From: CAZDRI01 sp964508055
Lineage (GTDB): Bacteria; Pseudomonadota; Gammaproteobacteria; PS1; Pseudothioglobaceae
Direction: 5' to 3'
Assembly (NCBI GenBank): GCA_964508055.1
Contig: CAZDRI010000016.1
Location: forward strand, 1-36,889
DNA length: 36,889 nucleotides
Shown here: positions 8,395-17,061 of the stretch, one piece after another
Numbering within the stretch: the first letter of the stretch is position 1
How the letters are laid out: each line of letters opens with the position of its first letter
Program-made: the position numbers and the translations under genes
The notes under the pieces: model-generated
The model's input: the letters and a program-made list of their open reading frames with translations, nothing else
What the model was told of the DNA's origin: nothing
Databases searched by the model: none

Positions 8395-9186
8395 TTACAT
8401 TTTTTGCCCTAAAAATGCTCTATCAATACCATTTATATCTTTATAAAAACTTACGTTTTTAAAGTTATTTTTAATTAGATTATAAATGGCATCTTTTTGG
8501 TTATAGCCATGTTCTAATAATAAATACCCACCATCTTTTAAATAAAAATTAGCATTAGCTATAATATGGCGAATATCATCTAAACCATCTATGCCTGATA
8601 CTAAAGCATTTTTAGGTTCATATGCTAGATGTTTTAAATGTTTATCATCTTTGGCAATATAAGGCGGATTAGATATTATTAAGTCAAATTTATCAGCATT
8701 TAAATTATCAAACCAATTACTTTTTATAAAGTAAACATTAGCAGCTAAATTGTCAGCATTACATTTAGCTACTGTTAATGCTTTTTGAGATATATCTGTT
8801 GCTGTTACTTGCCATTTAGGACATTTATTTTTTAATGTAATAGCTATTACACCGCTGCCAGTGCCTAAATCAAGTATTTTCATTCCTTTATCTTTGTCAA
8901 ACAAATTAAGGCTTATATCAATTAAAATCTCTGTGTCTGCCCTTGGTATTAAAACATCAGGATTAACTTTGAATACTAAGTGATAAAAACCACATTCTCC
9001 AACTATATATGCTAAAGGTATGCCTTTATTTTGTTTTTCAATAAAATTATCAATTTGTTTTTCTTCTAATCCACTTAATTGATAATCACTATTTGCAAAA
9101 ATCCAACTTCTTTGTTTTTTTAATACAGCAGTTAAAAAAATTAGAATATTTGCTATTTTGCTTTTAAGATAAAAGTCAACTTTCAT
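8395..9186 (-). CDS. prmC: Release factor glutamine methyltransferase
   Basis: PrmC methylates the glutamine of the GGQ motif in peptide-chain release factors, using S-adenosylmethionine. The 263-residue protein has a helical N-terminal domain, the SAM-binding loop ILDLGTGSGVIA (about residues 104-115) and the NPPY substrate motif at 173-176. The usual neighbour prfA is not present. Here prmC overlaps the end of rnfE by 11 bp and precedes ybgC. Confidence 0.94.
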   Translation of the reverse strand: MKVDFYLKSKIANILIFLTAVLKKQRSWIFANSDYQLSGLEEKQIDNFIEKQNKGIPLAYIVGECGFYHLVFKVNPDVLIPRADTEILIDISLNLFDKDKGMKILDLGTGSGVIAITLKNKCPKWQVTATDISQKALTVAKCNADNLAANVYFIKSNWFDNLNADKFDLIISNPPYIAKDDKHLKHLAYEPKNALVSGIDGLDDIRHIIANANFYLKDGGYLLLEHGYNQKDAIYNLIKNNFKNVSFYKDINGIDRAFLGQKM

Positions 9187-9847
9187 TAACCTTAACTAAT
9201 ATTTTATTTTTGGCTGTTTGTTTTTGCTCTATAAAATTTTTAATTGCCACAATTATGCCAAGACAAATAAAAGCGCCTGGCGGCAGTATTGCTAAAAGCA
9301 TACCTTGATAATCATCAAAAATAGTTAGCTTTAAATTAGTAGCATAACTACCAAAAAGCAAATCTGCTTGTGAAAGTAAAGTCCCACTACCAATAATTTC
9401 TCTAAAAGCACCTAAGACAATCAAAACTACAGCAAAACCAAGTCCTATAAATAAGCCATCTAATAAAGACTTAAAGAAATTATTCTTAGATGCAAATACC
9501 TCAGCCCTACCTAAAATCACACAATTAGTAACTATTAAAGGCACAAATATACCTAGTACTAAATATAGTTCATAATAAAAAGCCTGCATTAATAACTCTA
9601 CAATAGTTACAAACGATGCTATTAATAATACAAAAACTGGTATTCTAATTTCTGGTTTGATGAGTCCTCTACTAAGAGATACAACTGAATTTGATAAAAC
9701 CAAAACAATAGTAGTAGCTATTGCTAATCCTAGCGCATTTACAACACTATTAGTAACAGCTAATAATGGACATAAGCCAAGCAGTGCAACTAAAGCTTGG
9801 TTATTAGTCCAAAGTCCATTTTTAATGATTTTTACAACATCTTGCAT
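9176..9847 (-). CDS. rnfE: Electron transport complex subunit RnfE
   Basis: RnfE is one of the membrane subunits of the Rnf (ferredoxin:NAD oxidoreductase) or RsxE complex; it is homologous to NqrD. The 223-residue protein has about six membrane helices, the N-terminal GLWTNNQALVALLGLCPLLA and the mid-protein VPLIVTNCVILGRAEVFA segment, both typical of the family. The last gene of an rnfABCDGE cluster is normally rnfE, but no other rnf gene is in the window. The secreted HbpS/GlcG-like gene lies 11 bp upstream instead. Either the cluster is split or the other genes lie elsewhere. Confidence 0.92.
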   Translation of the reverse strand: MQDVVKIIKNGLWTNNQALVALLGLCPLLAVTNSVVNALGLAIATTIVLVLSNSVVSLSRGLIKPEIRIPVFVLLIASFVTIVELLMQAFYYELYLVLGIFVPLIVTNCVILGRAEVFASKNNFFKSLLDGLFIGLGFAVVLIVLGAFREIIGSGTLLSQADLLFGSYATNLKLTIFDDYQGMLLAILPPGAFICLGIIVAIKNFIEQKQTAKNKILVKVNES

Positions 9848-9858
9848 GTTATTGTTTT

Positions 9859-10347
9859 CTAATCAACAAATTCTATTCTATCTTCTAATTTTTCAATAGC
9901 TTTTATTGCACAAGCTGCATCTTTATCACCACCTGGAGCTCCACTAACACCAACTGCACCGATATTATAACCACCAGCAACTATTTTAACTCCCCCTTCC
10001 ATTACAATTAAACCTGTTATATGATTTAACTCTTGTCTGATATCTTCTCTTGAAGCTCTAAATGCACCACTATCGGTCCAAGACATTACAGTCATATTAG
10101 CTTTTTTCTCTGCTATTTCTAAGGTAAACCTTGCAGCTAAATCATCTCTTAGAGCTGCCCTAATAATACCATGCCTATCAACCACTACAGCACTTACATT
10201 AAAACCATCTTCTCTACACGCTAATACGGTCTCACTGACAACATCTCTTGCTAATTCCATGCCTATGGTTTTGCTGGAAATAATATCATCAGCAATAGCA
10301 GATAAAGTTAAAAACATTAATACAAAATAAAAAGTAATTCTACGCAT
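9859..10347 (-). CDS. Exported HbpS/GlcG-family protein
   Basis: This 162-residue protein has an N-terminal signal peptide (RRITFYFVLMFLTLSAIA, cleavage likely near residue 18). It then has the full HbpS/GlcG-like fold, with VVDRHG near residue 56, GGVKIVAGGYNIGAVGVSG near residue 120 and a GGDKDAACA-type C-terminal helix. Members bind haem or other small ligands or occur as uncharacterised partners of oxidoreductases; the ligand here is unknown. A strong ribosome site (AAGGAGA, 10353-10359) sits 5 bases before the ATG. It lies between clpB and rnfE, so a periplasmic role linked to electron transport is possible but only inferred. Confidence 0.85.
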   Translation of the reverse strand: MRRITFYFVLMFLTLSAIADDIISSKTIGMELARDVVSETVLACREDGFNVSAVVVDRHGIIRAALRDDLAARFTLEIAEKKANMTVMSWTDSGAFRASREDIRQELNHITGLIVMEGGVKIVAGGYNIGAVGVSGAPGGDKDAACAIKAIEKLEDRIEFVD

Positions 10348-10392
10348 ACATTTCTCCTTAATATATAAATAACATTATTATTTTAACTTATT

Positions 10393-12954
10393 TTAGTCAT
10401 TAAACACTAAATTAGTATCTTTTACATCTACATTAACCTCACTACCTGATACAAACTCTCCTGCTAATATTTTTTGTGATAATGGGTTTTCTAATTTTTG
10501 TTGAATAACCCTTTTTAAGGGTCTAGCGCCATAAACTGTATCAAACCCCTGTTTAGCAATCATTTCAAGAGCATTATCAGTGATATTTAATCCTATATTA
10601 AATTCTTGTAAACGAGATTTTAGGGTATTAATTTGTATTTTAGCAATATCTTTTATCTCTTCTTCTTTTAAAGCATCAAAAACTACAATTTCATCAATTC
10701 TATTTACAAACTCTGGACGAAAGTGCTTGGAAACTATATCTTTAAGCTCATTTGTGATATTTTCTCCTTTTTTCTCTTGAATAAGGTGGGAGCCAAGATT
10801 TGAAGTCATAATAACCACAGTATTGCGAAAATCAACAGTTCTACCTTGTCCATCTGTTAACCTACCATCATCTAGGACTTGTAATAAAACATTAAAAATA
10901 TCTGGATGGGCTTTTTCAATCTCATCTAATAATATTACTGAGTAAGGCTTTCTTCTAACAGCTTCTGTAAGTGCTCCACCTTGTTCATAACCTACATATC
11001 CAGGAGGTGCTCCTATTAATCTAGCTACAGAATGTTTTTCCATAAATTCAGACATATCAATTCTTATCATAGCTGATTCAGTATCAAATAAAAAATCGGT
11101 TAATGCTTTAGATAATTCTGTCTTACCAACCCCTGTAGGACCCATAAATAAGAATGAGCCATCTGGGCGATTAGGATCTGCTAGACCTGCACGAGAACGA
11201 CGCACAGCATTAGATATTACAGCCACAGCTTTATTTTGCCCTATTAATTTTCTATGTAGCTTATCTTCCATATTAAGTAACTTATCTTTTTCACCTTCCA
11301 ACATCTTAGCAATAGGTATCCCAGTCCATCTAGCCACTACATCAGCTATTTCTTCTTCTGTCACCTTATTTCTTAGGAGCTGCATATCTATTGTATCTAT
11401 ATTTTCCATCGCTGTTATTTTCTTTTCTAAACTTGGAATAACACCATATTGCAATTCACTCATTTTTGCTAAATCATTGTTGCGATGAGCATTTTCTAAA
11501 TCTAATTTTGCTTTTTCTAACTCTTCTTTTAAGTTTTGTGAACCATGAACTGATGCTTTTTCTACTCTTAGAATTTCTTCTAAATCTGCATATTGCTTTT
11601 CTAATTTAGCAATATTTTCTTCCAATTCACTCAAGCGTTTTATTGAGGCTTTATCTTTTTCTTTTTTAAGTGCTACTTGTTCTATTTTTAATTGCACTAA
11701 TTTTCTATCAAGTTTGTCCATAGCTTCTGGTTTAGAATCTATTTCCATTCTAATAATACTTGCAGCTTCATCAATTAAATCAATTGCTTTATCTGGTAGC
11801 TTTCTATCTGTTATATATCTTTGTGATAATGTTGCAGCAGATATAATCGCTGAATCAGTAATATCTACTCCATGATGTATTTCATATCTTTCTTTTAATC
11901 CTCTTAGAATTGCAATAGTATCTTCAATAGTAGGTTCATCAACTAATACTTTTTGAAACCTACGCTCTAATGCTGAATCTTTTTCAATATATTGTCTATA
12001 TTCATCTAAAGTAGTAGCTCCTACACAGTGTAAGTCTCCTCTTGCTAGGGCTGGTTTTAACATATTTCCTGCATCCATTGCTCCTTCTGACTTACCTGCA
12101 CCTACCATAGTATGAATTTCATCAATAAATAAAATTACTTTACCTTCCTCTTTTTCTAATTCTTTTAAAACTGCTTTTAATCTTTCTTCAAACTCACCAC
12201 GATATTTTGCTCCTGCAAGTAATGCAGCCATATCTAAAGAAAGCACTCTTTTATCTTTTAAGCCTTCTGGGATTTCATTTTTAATAATCCTTTGGGCTAA
12301 ACCTTCTACAATAGCTGTTTTTCCAACTCCAGGCTCTCCTATTAATACTGGGTTATTTTTTGTTCTTCTTTGTAAGACTTGTATTGTTCTTCTTATTTCA
12401 CCATCTCTACCTATTACTGGGTCTAATTTACCTTCGCTTGCTCTTTTTGTTAAATCAAGAGTGTATTTATCTAATGCTTGTCTTTGAGTCTCACTATTTG
12501 CATCTTTCACATTTTCACCTCCGCGCAAGATATCTATTGCATTTATTAATTTAGCTTTATCAACCCCAGCATTTTTTAATAAACTTGCAGCTTCATCATT
12601 AGAATCAACTAAAGCTAATAAAAATAATTCAGTGGAAATAAATTTATCTTGTTTTTGTTGGGCTAATTTATCAGTTTTATTTAATATCCTATTTAAACTT
12701 TGTGATATAGCTATATCTCCATTTGGTTGAGATACTTTTGCCAGATTAGTTATCTTATTATCTATAGCTAACTTTAATTTAGCTATGTCAACATTTGATT
12801 GTTTTAACAAAAAAATTATAGAGCTGTTATCTTGATTTAATAAAGCCTTTAATAAATGCATTGGCTCAATTGCAGTATTATCATTGCCAACCGCTAAAGA
12901 CTGTGCTTCTCCAAGAGCATTTTGGAATTGAGTAGTAAATTTATCCATTCTCAT
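10393..12954 (-). CDS. clpB: ATP-dependent disaggregase ClpB
   Basis: ClpB is a hexameric AAA+ chaperone that, with DnaK, pulls proteins out of aggregates. The 853-residue protein has the double Clp N-domain (about 1-145), the first AAA+ module with GEPGVGKT at 206-213 and pore loop KYRGEFEERL, the regulatory coiled-coil middle domain (about 400-520), the second AAA+ module with GPTGVGKTELSK near residue 600, and a C-terminal D2-small domain. An upstream in-frame ATG at 12990 would add 12 residues. I prefer the ATG at 12954 because GGAGA (12961-12965) precedes it by 6 bases and the resulting MRMDKFT start aligns with known ClpB. Confidence 0.97.
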   Translation of the reverse strand: MRMDKFTTQFQNALGEAQSLAVGNDNTAIEPMHLLKALLNQDNSSIIFLLKQSNVDIAKLKLAIDNKITNLAKVSQPNGDIAISQSLNRILNKTDKLAQQKQDKFISTELFLLALVDSNDEAASLLKNAGVDKAKLINAIDILRGGENVKDANSETQRQALDKYTLDLTKRASEGKLDPVIGRDGEIRRTIQVLQRRTKNNPVLIGEPGVGKTAIVEGLAQRIIKNEIPEGLKDKRVLSLDMAALLAGAKYRGEFEERLKAVLKELEKEEGKVILFIDEIHTMVGAGKSEGAMDAGNMLKPALARGDLHCVGATTLDEYRQYIEKDSALERRFQKVLVDEPTIEDTIAILRGLKERYEIHHGVDITDSAIISAATLSQRYITDRKLPDKAIDLIDEAASIIRMEIDSKPEAMDKLDRKLVQLKIEQVALKKEKDKASIKRLSELEENIAKLEKQYADLEEILRVEKASVHGSQNLKEELEKAKLDLENAHRNNDLAKMSELQYGVIPSLEKKITAMENIDTIDMQLLRNKVTEEEIADVVARWTGIPIAKMLEGEKDKLLNMEDKLHRKLIGQNKAVAVISNAVRRSRAGLADPNRPDGSFLFMGPTGVGKTELSKALTDFLFDTESAMIRIDMSEFMEKHSVARLIGAPPGYVGYEQGGALTEAVRRKPYSVILLDEIEKAHPDIFNVLLQVLDDGRLTDGQGRTVDFRNTVVIMTSNLGSHLIQEKKGENITNELKDIVSKHFRPEFVNRIDEIVVFDALKEEEIKDIAKIQINTLKSRLQEFNIGLNITDNALEMIAKQGFDTVYGARPLKRVIQQKLENPLSQKILAGEFVSGSEVNVDVKDTNLVFND

Positions 12955-12960
12955 TTTTAA

Positions 12961-12965
12961 TCTCC
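12961..12965 (-). promoter_or_regulatory. Ribosome binding site deciding clpB start
   Basis: GGAGA on the minus strand, 6 bases before the ATG at 12954. It lies downstream of the alternative start at 12990, so it supports the shorter reading of ClpB. Confidence 0.75.
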
Positions 12966-12978
12966 AGTAAATGTAAAG

Positions 12979-13007
12979 TTTATTAACCACTATTTAAGGC
13001 GTAAAAT
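12979..13007 (+). promoter_or_regulatory. Weak candidate promoter of trmL, overlapping clpB promoter
   Basis: TTTATT (12979-12984), a 17-base spacer and TAAAAT (13002-13007) lie on the plus strand about 33 bases before the trmL ATG. The -35 is poor. The element interleaves with the divergent clpB promoter, so the two would compete for polymerase if both are real. Confidence 0.3.
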
Positions 13008-13019
13008 TGGTATTATCAA
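12991..13019 (-). promoter_or_regulatory. Predicted sigma-70-type promoter of clpB
   Basis: On the minus strand, TTGATA (13014-13019) is separated by exactly 17 bases from TAAATA (12991-12996), about 37 bases before the clpB ATG. The -35 is preceded by C (CTTGATA), as in heat-shock sigma-32 promoters, but the -10 does not match the CCCCAT-type consensus, so a housekeeping promoter is the simpler reading. Confidence 0.55.
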
Positions 13020-13040
13020 GTATTGATTCAAAAAAATATT

Positions 13041-13490
13041 ATGTTAAATATTGTTTTATACGAGCCAGAAATACCGCCTAATACTGGGAATATTATTCGT
13101 TTAAGTGCAAACATCGGTGCTAATCTACATTTAATTAAGCCTTATGGTTTTGAGTTTAATAATAAGAAACTTCGTCGTGCTGGTTTAGATTATAAAAAAT
13201 TAGTCAATTTATACGAGTATGATAATTTTTCTGATTTTATAAATACTTTTAAACCAAAGCGCATATTTGCAGTAAGCACTAAAGGTAAAACTAACTATAC
13301 TAATATTAGTTATCAAAAAAATGATGTGTTTTTATTCGGTCCTGAGACTAGAGGTTTAGCACAAGATATTATTGATAAATATACTAGTATTTATCTGCCA
13401 ATGAAAAAAGATAATCGTAGTCTAAATCTATCAAATTGTGTGGCAATAGTTTTGTATGAAGCTTGGCGGCAAATTGGTTTTATAAAATAA
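13041..13490 (+). CDS. trmL: tRNA (cytidine(34)-2'-O)-methyltransferase TrmL
   Basis: TrmL is a SPOUT methyltransferase that methylates the 2'-O of the wobble base in tRNA-Leu isoacceptors. The N-terminus MLNIVLYEPEIPPNTGNIIR and LRRAGLDY near residue 49 are hallmark segments. FGPETRGL near residue 104 and the C-terminal SLNLSNCVAIVLYEAW form the knotted SAM site. The chosen ATG at 13041 gives the family N-terminus (149 residues, typical about 155). A TTG six codons upstream is also in frame but adds non-conserved residues. No clear ribosome site is seen. Confidence 0.93.
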   Translation: MLNIVLYEPEIPPNTGNIIRLSANIGANLHLIKPYGFEFNNKKLRRAGLDYKKLVNLYEYDNFSDFINTFKPKRIFAVSTKGKTNYTNISYQKNDVFLFGPETRGLAQDIIDKYTSIYLPMKKDNRSLNLSNCVAIVLYEAWRQIGFIK

Positions 13491-13553
13491 TATTTATTTA
13501 ATGCCAATCCCTTTTATGCCTTAATGTCTATATTTATTTAATCTCAAAATCGT

Positions 13554-13760
13554 TTATTTTGCTTTTAAATTTTGCTTATCCTCAAAACTTATGTTACTAA
13601 ATTTTAAATTGTATTTGTTAAAGATTAAACCTAAATTATATGTTAGAAAATTAAAATAAGACCGCTTGTAAAAGTTTATAATTTCGTTGTCATTTTCCCA
13701 TAATAAAAAGCCCTTTAAACTTTCATTTTTGTTATTGATGTTAACATCTGTTTCGGGGTT
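13554..13760 (-). pseudogene. Possible decayed gene remnant of about 68 codons
   Basis: In the 325-bp gap between trmL and asd, one minus-strand frame stays open for 68 codons, bounded by stops and with no usable ATG, GTG or TTG near its 5' end. The rest of the gap is dense in stops, as expected for such AT-rich DNA. The encoded residues (rich in Asn, Phe, Lys, Leu, with GFLLWEND and YNLGLIFNKY) look protein-like, but I recognise no family. It may be the remains of a lost gene or chance. The remainder of the gap shows only the asd promoter candidate. Confidence 0.3.
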
Positions 13761-13780
13761 TTATTATTTAACTCTTAATG

Positions 13781-13786
13781 TATAAT
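13781..13786 (+). promoter_or_regulatory. Candidate -10 box for asd-his cluster
   Basis: A perfect TATAAT lies 29 bases before the asd start codon. No good -35 is seen at 16-18 bases upstream, so only the -10 element is claimed. Confidence 0.4.
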
Positions 13787-13815
13787 TTCCACTTTTATAA
13801 TTTTTTAAAAAAAGA

Positions 13816-14838
13816 ATGCAAAAAACTTATAACATAGCAGTAGTTGGAGCAACTGGTGCAGTTGGCGAAACTCTTATAGAAATACTAGAAAGTAGAAAAT
13901 TTCCAATTGCTAACTTATATCCATTGGCAAGTGCAAGTTCGGTGGGCAAAAAAGTTAAACTTAATGGTAAATATTACACTGTTACAGACTTAGCTAAATT
14001 TGATTTTAAACAAGCACAAATTGGCCTTTTCTCAGCAGGAGGAAGTGTTTCTGAAAAATACGCCCCAGTTGCAGCCAAAGCAGGATGTATAGTCATTGAT
14101 AACACCTCACATTTTCGTCGTGATAAGGATATACCCTTAGTTGTGCCTGAGGTTAACCCTCATAAAATAAATGAATATACTAATAAATTTATTATTGCTA
14201 ATCCTAATTGTTCTACAATAGGTATGTTAGTGGCATTAAAGCCAATATATGATGAAGTAGGAATCAAAAAGATTAATGTAGCTACTTATCAAGCAGTATC
14301 TGGCTCAGGCAAAAAAGCAATAAATGAGCTTGCAAATCAAACTGCTCAATTATTAAATGCAAAACAAATAATTCCTGAAGTGTATCCAAAGCAAATTGCT
14401 TTTAATGTCATACCACATATAGATGTATTTCAAGAAAATGGCTATACCAAAGAAGAAATGAAAATGGTATGGGAGACTCAAAAAATCTTAGAAGATGATG
14501 TTATTAAAGTCAATCCTACTTGTGTTAGAGTTCCTGTATTTTTTGGTCATTCTGGAGCAGTACATATTGAGACAAATAAAAAACTAAACTATAAAGATGC
14601 TATAGCTTTACTAAAAAATGCAAATGGAGTAACTGTGATTGATGAAAGAAAAGATGGTGGTTATGCAACTGCTGTTACTGATTCTGCAGGTAAAGATAAT
14701 GTTTTTGTAAGTCGTATTCGTGATGATATATCTTGTAAAAATGGATTAAACTTATGGGTAGTATCTGATAACATTAGAAAAGGTGCTGCACTAAATGCGG
14801 TGCAAATTGCCGAAAAATTAATAACAGATTATTTATAA
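13816..14838 (+). CDS. asd: Aspartate-semialdehyde dehydrogenase
   Basis: Asd reduces aspartyl-4-phosphate with NADPH to aspartate semialdehyde, the branch point to lysine/diaminopimelate, threonine and methionine. The 340-residue protein has the NADP-binding GATGAVG at 11-17, the catalytic cysteine C132 in ANPNCSTI, and QAVSGSGKKA near residue 160. The sequence is of the shorter type common in many bacteria, not the longer enterobacterial form. It opens a close-packed set with the TM2-like gene and hisBHA. A short A-rich sequence precedes the ATG in place of a clear ribosome site. Confidence 0.96.
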   Translation: MQKTYNIAVVGATGAVGETLIEILESRKFPIANLYPLASASSVGKKVKLNGKYYTVTDLAKFDFKQAQIGLFSAGGSVSEKYAPVAAKAGCIVIDNTSHFRRDKDIPLVVPEVNPHKINEYTNKFIIANPNCSTIGMLVALKPIYDEVGIKKINVATYQAVSGSGKKAINELANQTAQLLNAKQIIPEVYPKQIAFNVIPHIDVFQENGYTKEEMKMVWETQKILEDDVIKVNPTCVRVPVFFGHSGAVHIETNKKLNYKDAIALLKNANGVTVIDERKDGGYATAVTDSAGKDNVFVSRIRDDISCKNGLNLWVVSDNIRKGAALNAVQIAEKLITDYL

Positions 14839-14844
14839 ATAAAA

Positions 14845-15093
14845 ATGGATAAAAAACAAAAATTACCAACTAAAAGTATTATTGTTGCTGTTTTATTAAC
14901 AATATTTTTAGGTCCGATAGGGTTATTTTATGCTAGTGTCCCTGGTGCTTTAATTATGCTAGTTATAACTGCTATTATTGGTTTTATTACTTTTGGTTTT
15001 GGTCTGATAATTCCTTATATTATTTGTATTATTTGGGCAATAATAGCTGTCAATAATCATAATAAAAAATTATTTGATATAGCTAATAATTAA
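14845..15093 (+). CDS. Small TM2-like membrane protein
   Basis: An 82-residue protein with a basic N-terminus and two hydrophobic helices (about 11-35 and 40-66). LLTIFLGPIGLFYAS resembles the first helix and turn of TM2-domain proteins, although the usual GxHRFY turn is degenerate. It lies 6 bp after asd and 11 bp before hisB, so it is co-transcribed with amino-acid genes, yet nothing in it suggests a biosynthetic role. Function unknown. Confidence 0.7.
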   Translation: MDKKQKLPTKSIIVAVLLTIFLGPIGLFYASVPGALIMLVITAIIGFITFGFGLIIPYIICIIWAIIAVNNHNKKLFDIANN

Positions 15094-15104
15094 ACGAAGT
15101 AACA

Positions 15105-15686
15105 ATGATTGAAATAAATAGAAAAACTAATGAAACTGATATAAGTGTTGCTATCAACTTACAAGGTACTGGTAGTGCTGATATTAACACTGGTATTAGC
15201 TTTTTAGACCATATGTTAGAACAATTTGCAAAACATTCTCTCATAGACTTAAAAATAAAAGCTGCAGGTGATATTCACATTGATTATCATCACACTGTTG
15301 AAGATATAGGGATAACTTTAGGTCAAGCTTTTAGTAAAGCTGTGGGTGATAAAAAAGGTATCAATCGCTTTGGGTTTTCATATGTACCTTTAGATGAAGC
15401 ATTAACAAGAGTTGTCATTGATTTATCTGGAAGACCAAATCTTGATTTTAATGTTAATTTTACAAAATCTAAAATAGGCAATTTTGATAGTGAATTATTT
15501 AGAGAGTTTTTTCAAGGTTTTGTTAACCATTCTTTAACTACTTTGCACATTGATAATCTTAAGGGAATAAATGCCCACCACCAAGCTGAGTCTATTTTTA
15601 AAGCACTTGCAAAAGCTGTAAAATCAGCAATTAATATAGATAAAAGGTTAGGAGATAATATAGCTTCAACTAAAGGCATATTATAA
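15105..15686 (+). CDS. hisB: Imidazoleglycerol-phosphate dehydratase
   Basis: HisB dehydrates imidazoleglycerol phosphate to imidazole-acetol phosphate in histidine synthesis. The 193-residue length is that of the stand-alone dehydratase; there is no histidinol-phosphatase domain as in the bifunctional enterobacterial enzyme. The metal-binding histidine motifs are present: DHMLEQFAKH (about 32-41), DYHHTVEDIG (about 62-71) and NAHHQAESIFKA (about 163-174). It is followed 8 bp later by hisH. Confidence 0.96.
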   Translation: MIEINRKTNETDISVAINLQGTGSADINTGISFLDHMLEQFAKHSLIDLKIKAAGDIHIDYHHTVEDIGITLGQAFSKAVGDKKGINRFGFSYVPLDEALTRVVIDLSGRPNLDFNVNFTKSKIGNFDSELFREFFQGFVNHSLTTLHIDNLKGINAHHQAESIFKALAKAVKSAINIDKRLGDNIASTKGIL

Positions 15687-15694
15687 AAACAAAT

Positions 15695-16309
15695 ATGCAA
15701 ACTATTGCAATTTTAGACTATGGTATGGGTAATTTACGCTCAGTAAAAAAAGCATTGGAACATGTAGCAGCTAATAAAAAAATAATAATTACTGATAATA
15801 AAGAAACCCTAAATGATGCCGATAAAATAGTATTCCCTGGTCAAGGTTCTACTAAGGCTTGTCTTGAAGCAATTAAAAAACATGACTTAGAAAATATTAT
15901 AAAAAAATCTGCTCTAGAAAAACCATTTTTAGGAATTTGTTTAGGTATGCAATTACTATTTGAAAAGAGTGAAGAAGATAAACATTCAAATTGTCTAAGT
16001 ATTTTAAAAGGAGAAGTTAAGAAACTACCTAATATTGGTATAAAAATACCACATATGGGGTGGAACAAGGTTAAACAAACTAAATCGCACCCACTTTGGC
16101 ATAATATTGCTGACAATTCATTTTTTTATAGCGTTCATAGTTATTATGTAGTTCCAAACAGCAAAGAAGTGGAACAAGGAGAAAGTTATTATGGTATTAA
16201 CTTTACCTCAGTGGTAGCTAAAGGTAATATTTTTGCAGTTCAGTTTCATCCTGAAAAGAGTCAAAGCGATGGTTTGAAATTACTTAAAAATTTTGCAAAT
16301 TGGTCTTAA
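15695..16309 (+). CDS. hisH: Imidazole glycerol phosphate synthase subunit HisH
   Basis: HisH is the glutaminase subunit that supplies ammonia to HisF. The 204-residue class I amidotransferase has the catalytic triad C82 in FLGICLGMQ and H185 with E187 in VQFHPEKS, with the oxyanion-strand region PGQGS near 48-52. Its partner hisF is not in the window although hisA follows; the synthase needs it, so hisF must lie elsewhere. Confidence 0.96.
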   Translation: MQTIAILDYGMGNLRSVKKALEHVAANKKIIITDNKETLNDADKIVFPGQGSTKACLEAIKKHDLENIIKKSALEKPFLGICLGMQLLFEKSEEDKHSNCLSILKGEVKKLPNIGIKIPHMGWNKVKQTKSHPLWHNIADNSFFYSVHSYYVVPNSKEVEQGESYYGINFTSVVAKGNIFAVQFHPEKSQSDGLKLLKNFANWS

Positions 16310-16333
16310 TTTATATCAAATAAAAAAATGTAA

Positions 16334-17059
16334 ATGATAATTATTCCTGCAATAGATTTAAAAGATAATAAATGCGTCCGCCTTCGTCAAGGCATTATGG
16401 ATGATGATACGGTATTTTCTGATAATCCTACTTTAATGGCAGAAAAGTGGCAATTACAAGGTGCTAAAAGACTACATTTAGTAGACTTAAATGGGGCTTT
16501 TCAAGGAAAACCTGTTAATTTAAATAGTATTAAAGAGATAACTCAAAGCTTTCCTGAATTAGAGATTCAAGTTGGTGGAGGTATTAGAGATATTGATATA
16601 GCTAATCAATATTTTGATATAGGGGTAAATTATTTAATAATAGGCACTAAAGCTGTAACTCATCCAGAATTTGTAACTGAGCTTTGTAAGGAGTTTCCAG
16701 AAAAAATAATTATAGGCTTAGACGCAACTAATGGCTATGTTGCAACTGATGGTTGGGCTAAAAAAACTAACATCAAGGTAATAGAGCTAGCTAAAAAATT
16801 TGAACAAGATGGGGTTTTAAGTATTATCTATACCGATATCCAAAAAGATGGAATGATGCAAGGAGTGAATATTGAAACCACTAAAGATTTACTTATGAAG
16901 ACATCTATACCAGTTATAGCCTCTGGAGGTATCACTGATATAAACGATATTATAAATTTAAAAAAAATAGCAAAGTTTGGACTTATTGGTGCAATAACAG
17001 GCAGAGCTATTTATGAAGGAAAACTTGATTTTATTGAAGCTCAAAAGATAGCTAATTAA
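16334..17059 (+). CDS. hisA: ProFAR isomerase HisA
   Basis: HisA is a (beta/alpha)8 barrel that isomerises ProFAR to PRFAR. The 241-residue protein has catalytic aspartates D8 (in PAIDLKDNKCVRL) and D129 (in GLDATNGYVATDGW) and the phosphate-binding loops VGGGIRD and ASGGITD. It lies 24 bp after hisH and 2 bp before ygfZ. Confidence 0.96.
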   Translation: MIIIPAIDLKDNKCVRLRQGIMDDDTVFSDNPTLMAEKWQLQGAKRLHLVDLNGAFQGKPVNLNSIKEITQSFPELEIQVGGGIRDIDIANQYFDIGVNYLIIGTKAVTHPEFVTELCKEFPEKIIIGLDATNGYVATDGWAKKTNIKVIELAKKFEQDGVLSIIYTDIQKDGMMQGVNIETTKDLLMKTSIPVIASGGITDINDIINLKKIAKFGLIGAITGRAIYEGKLDFIEAQKIAN

Positions 17060-17061
17060 AT

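Noticed and set aside
10348..10392. Terminator between clpB and the HbpS-like gene
   Set aside because: Only weak AT pairing is possible and the next gene follows in 45 bases with a strong ribosome site.
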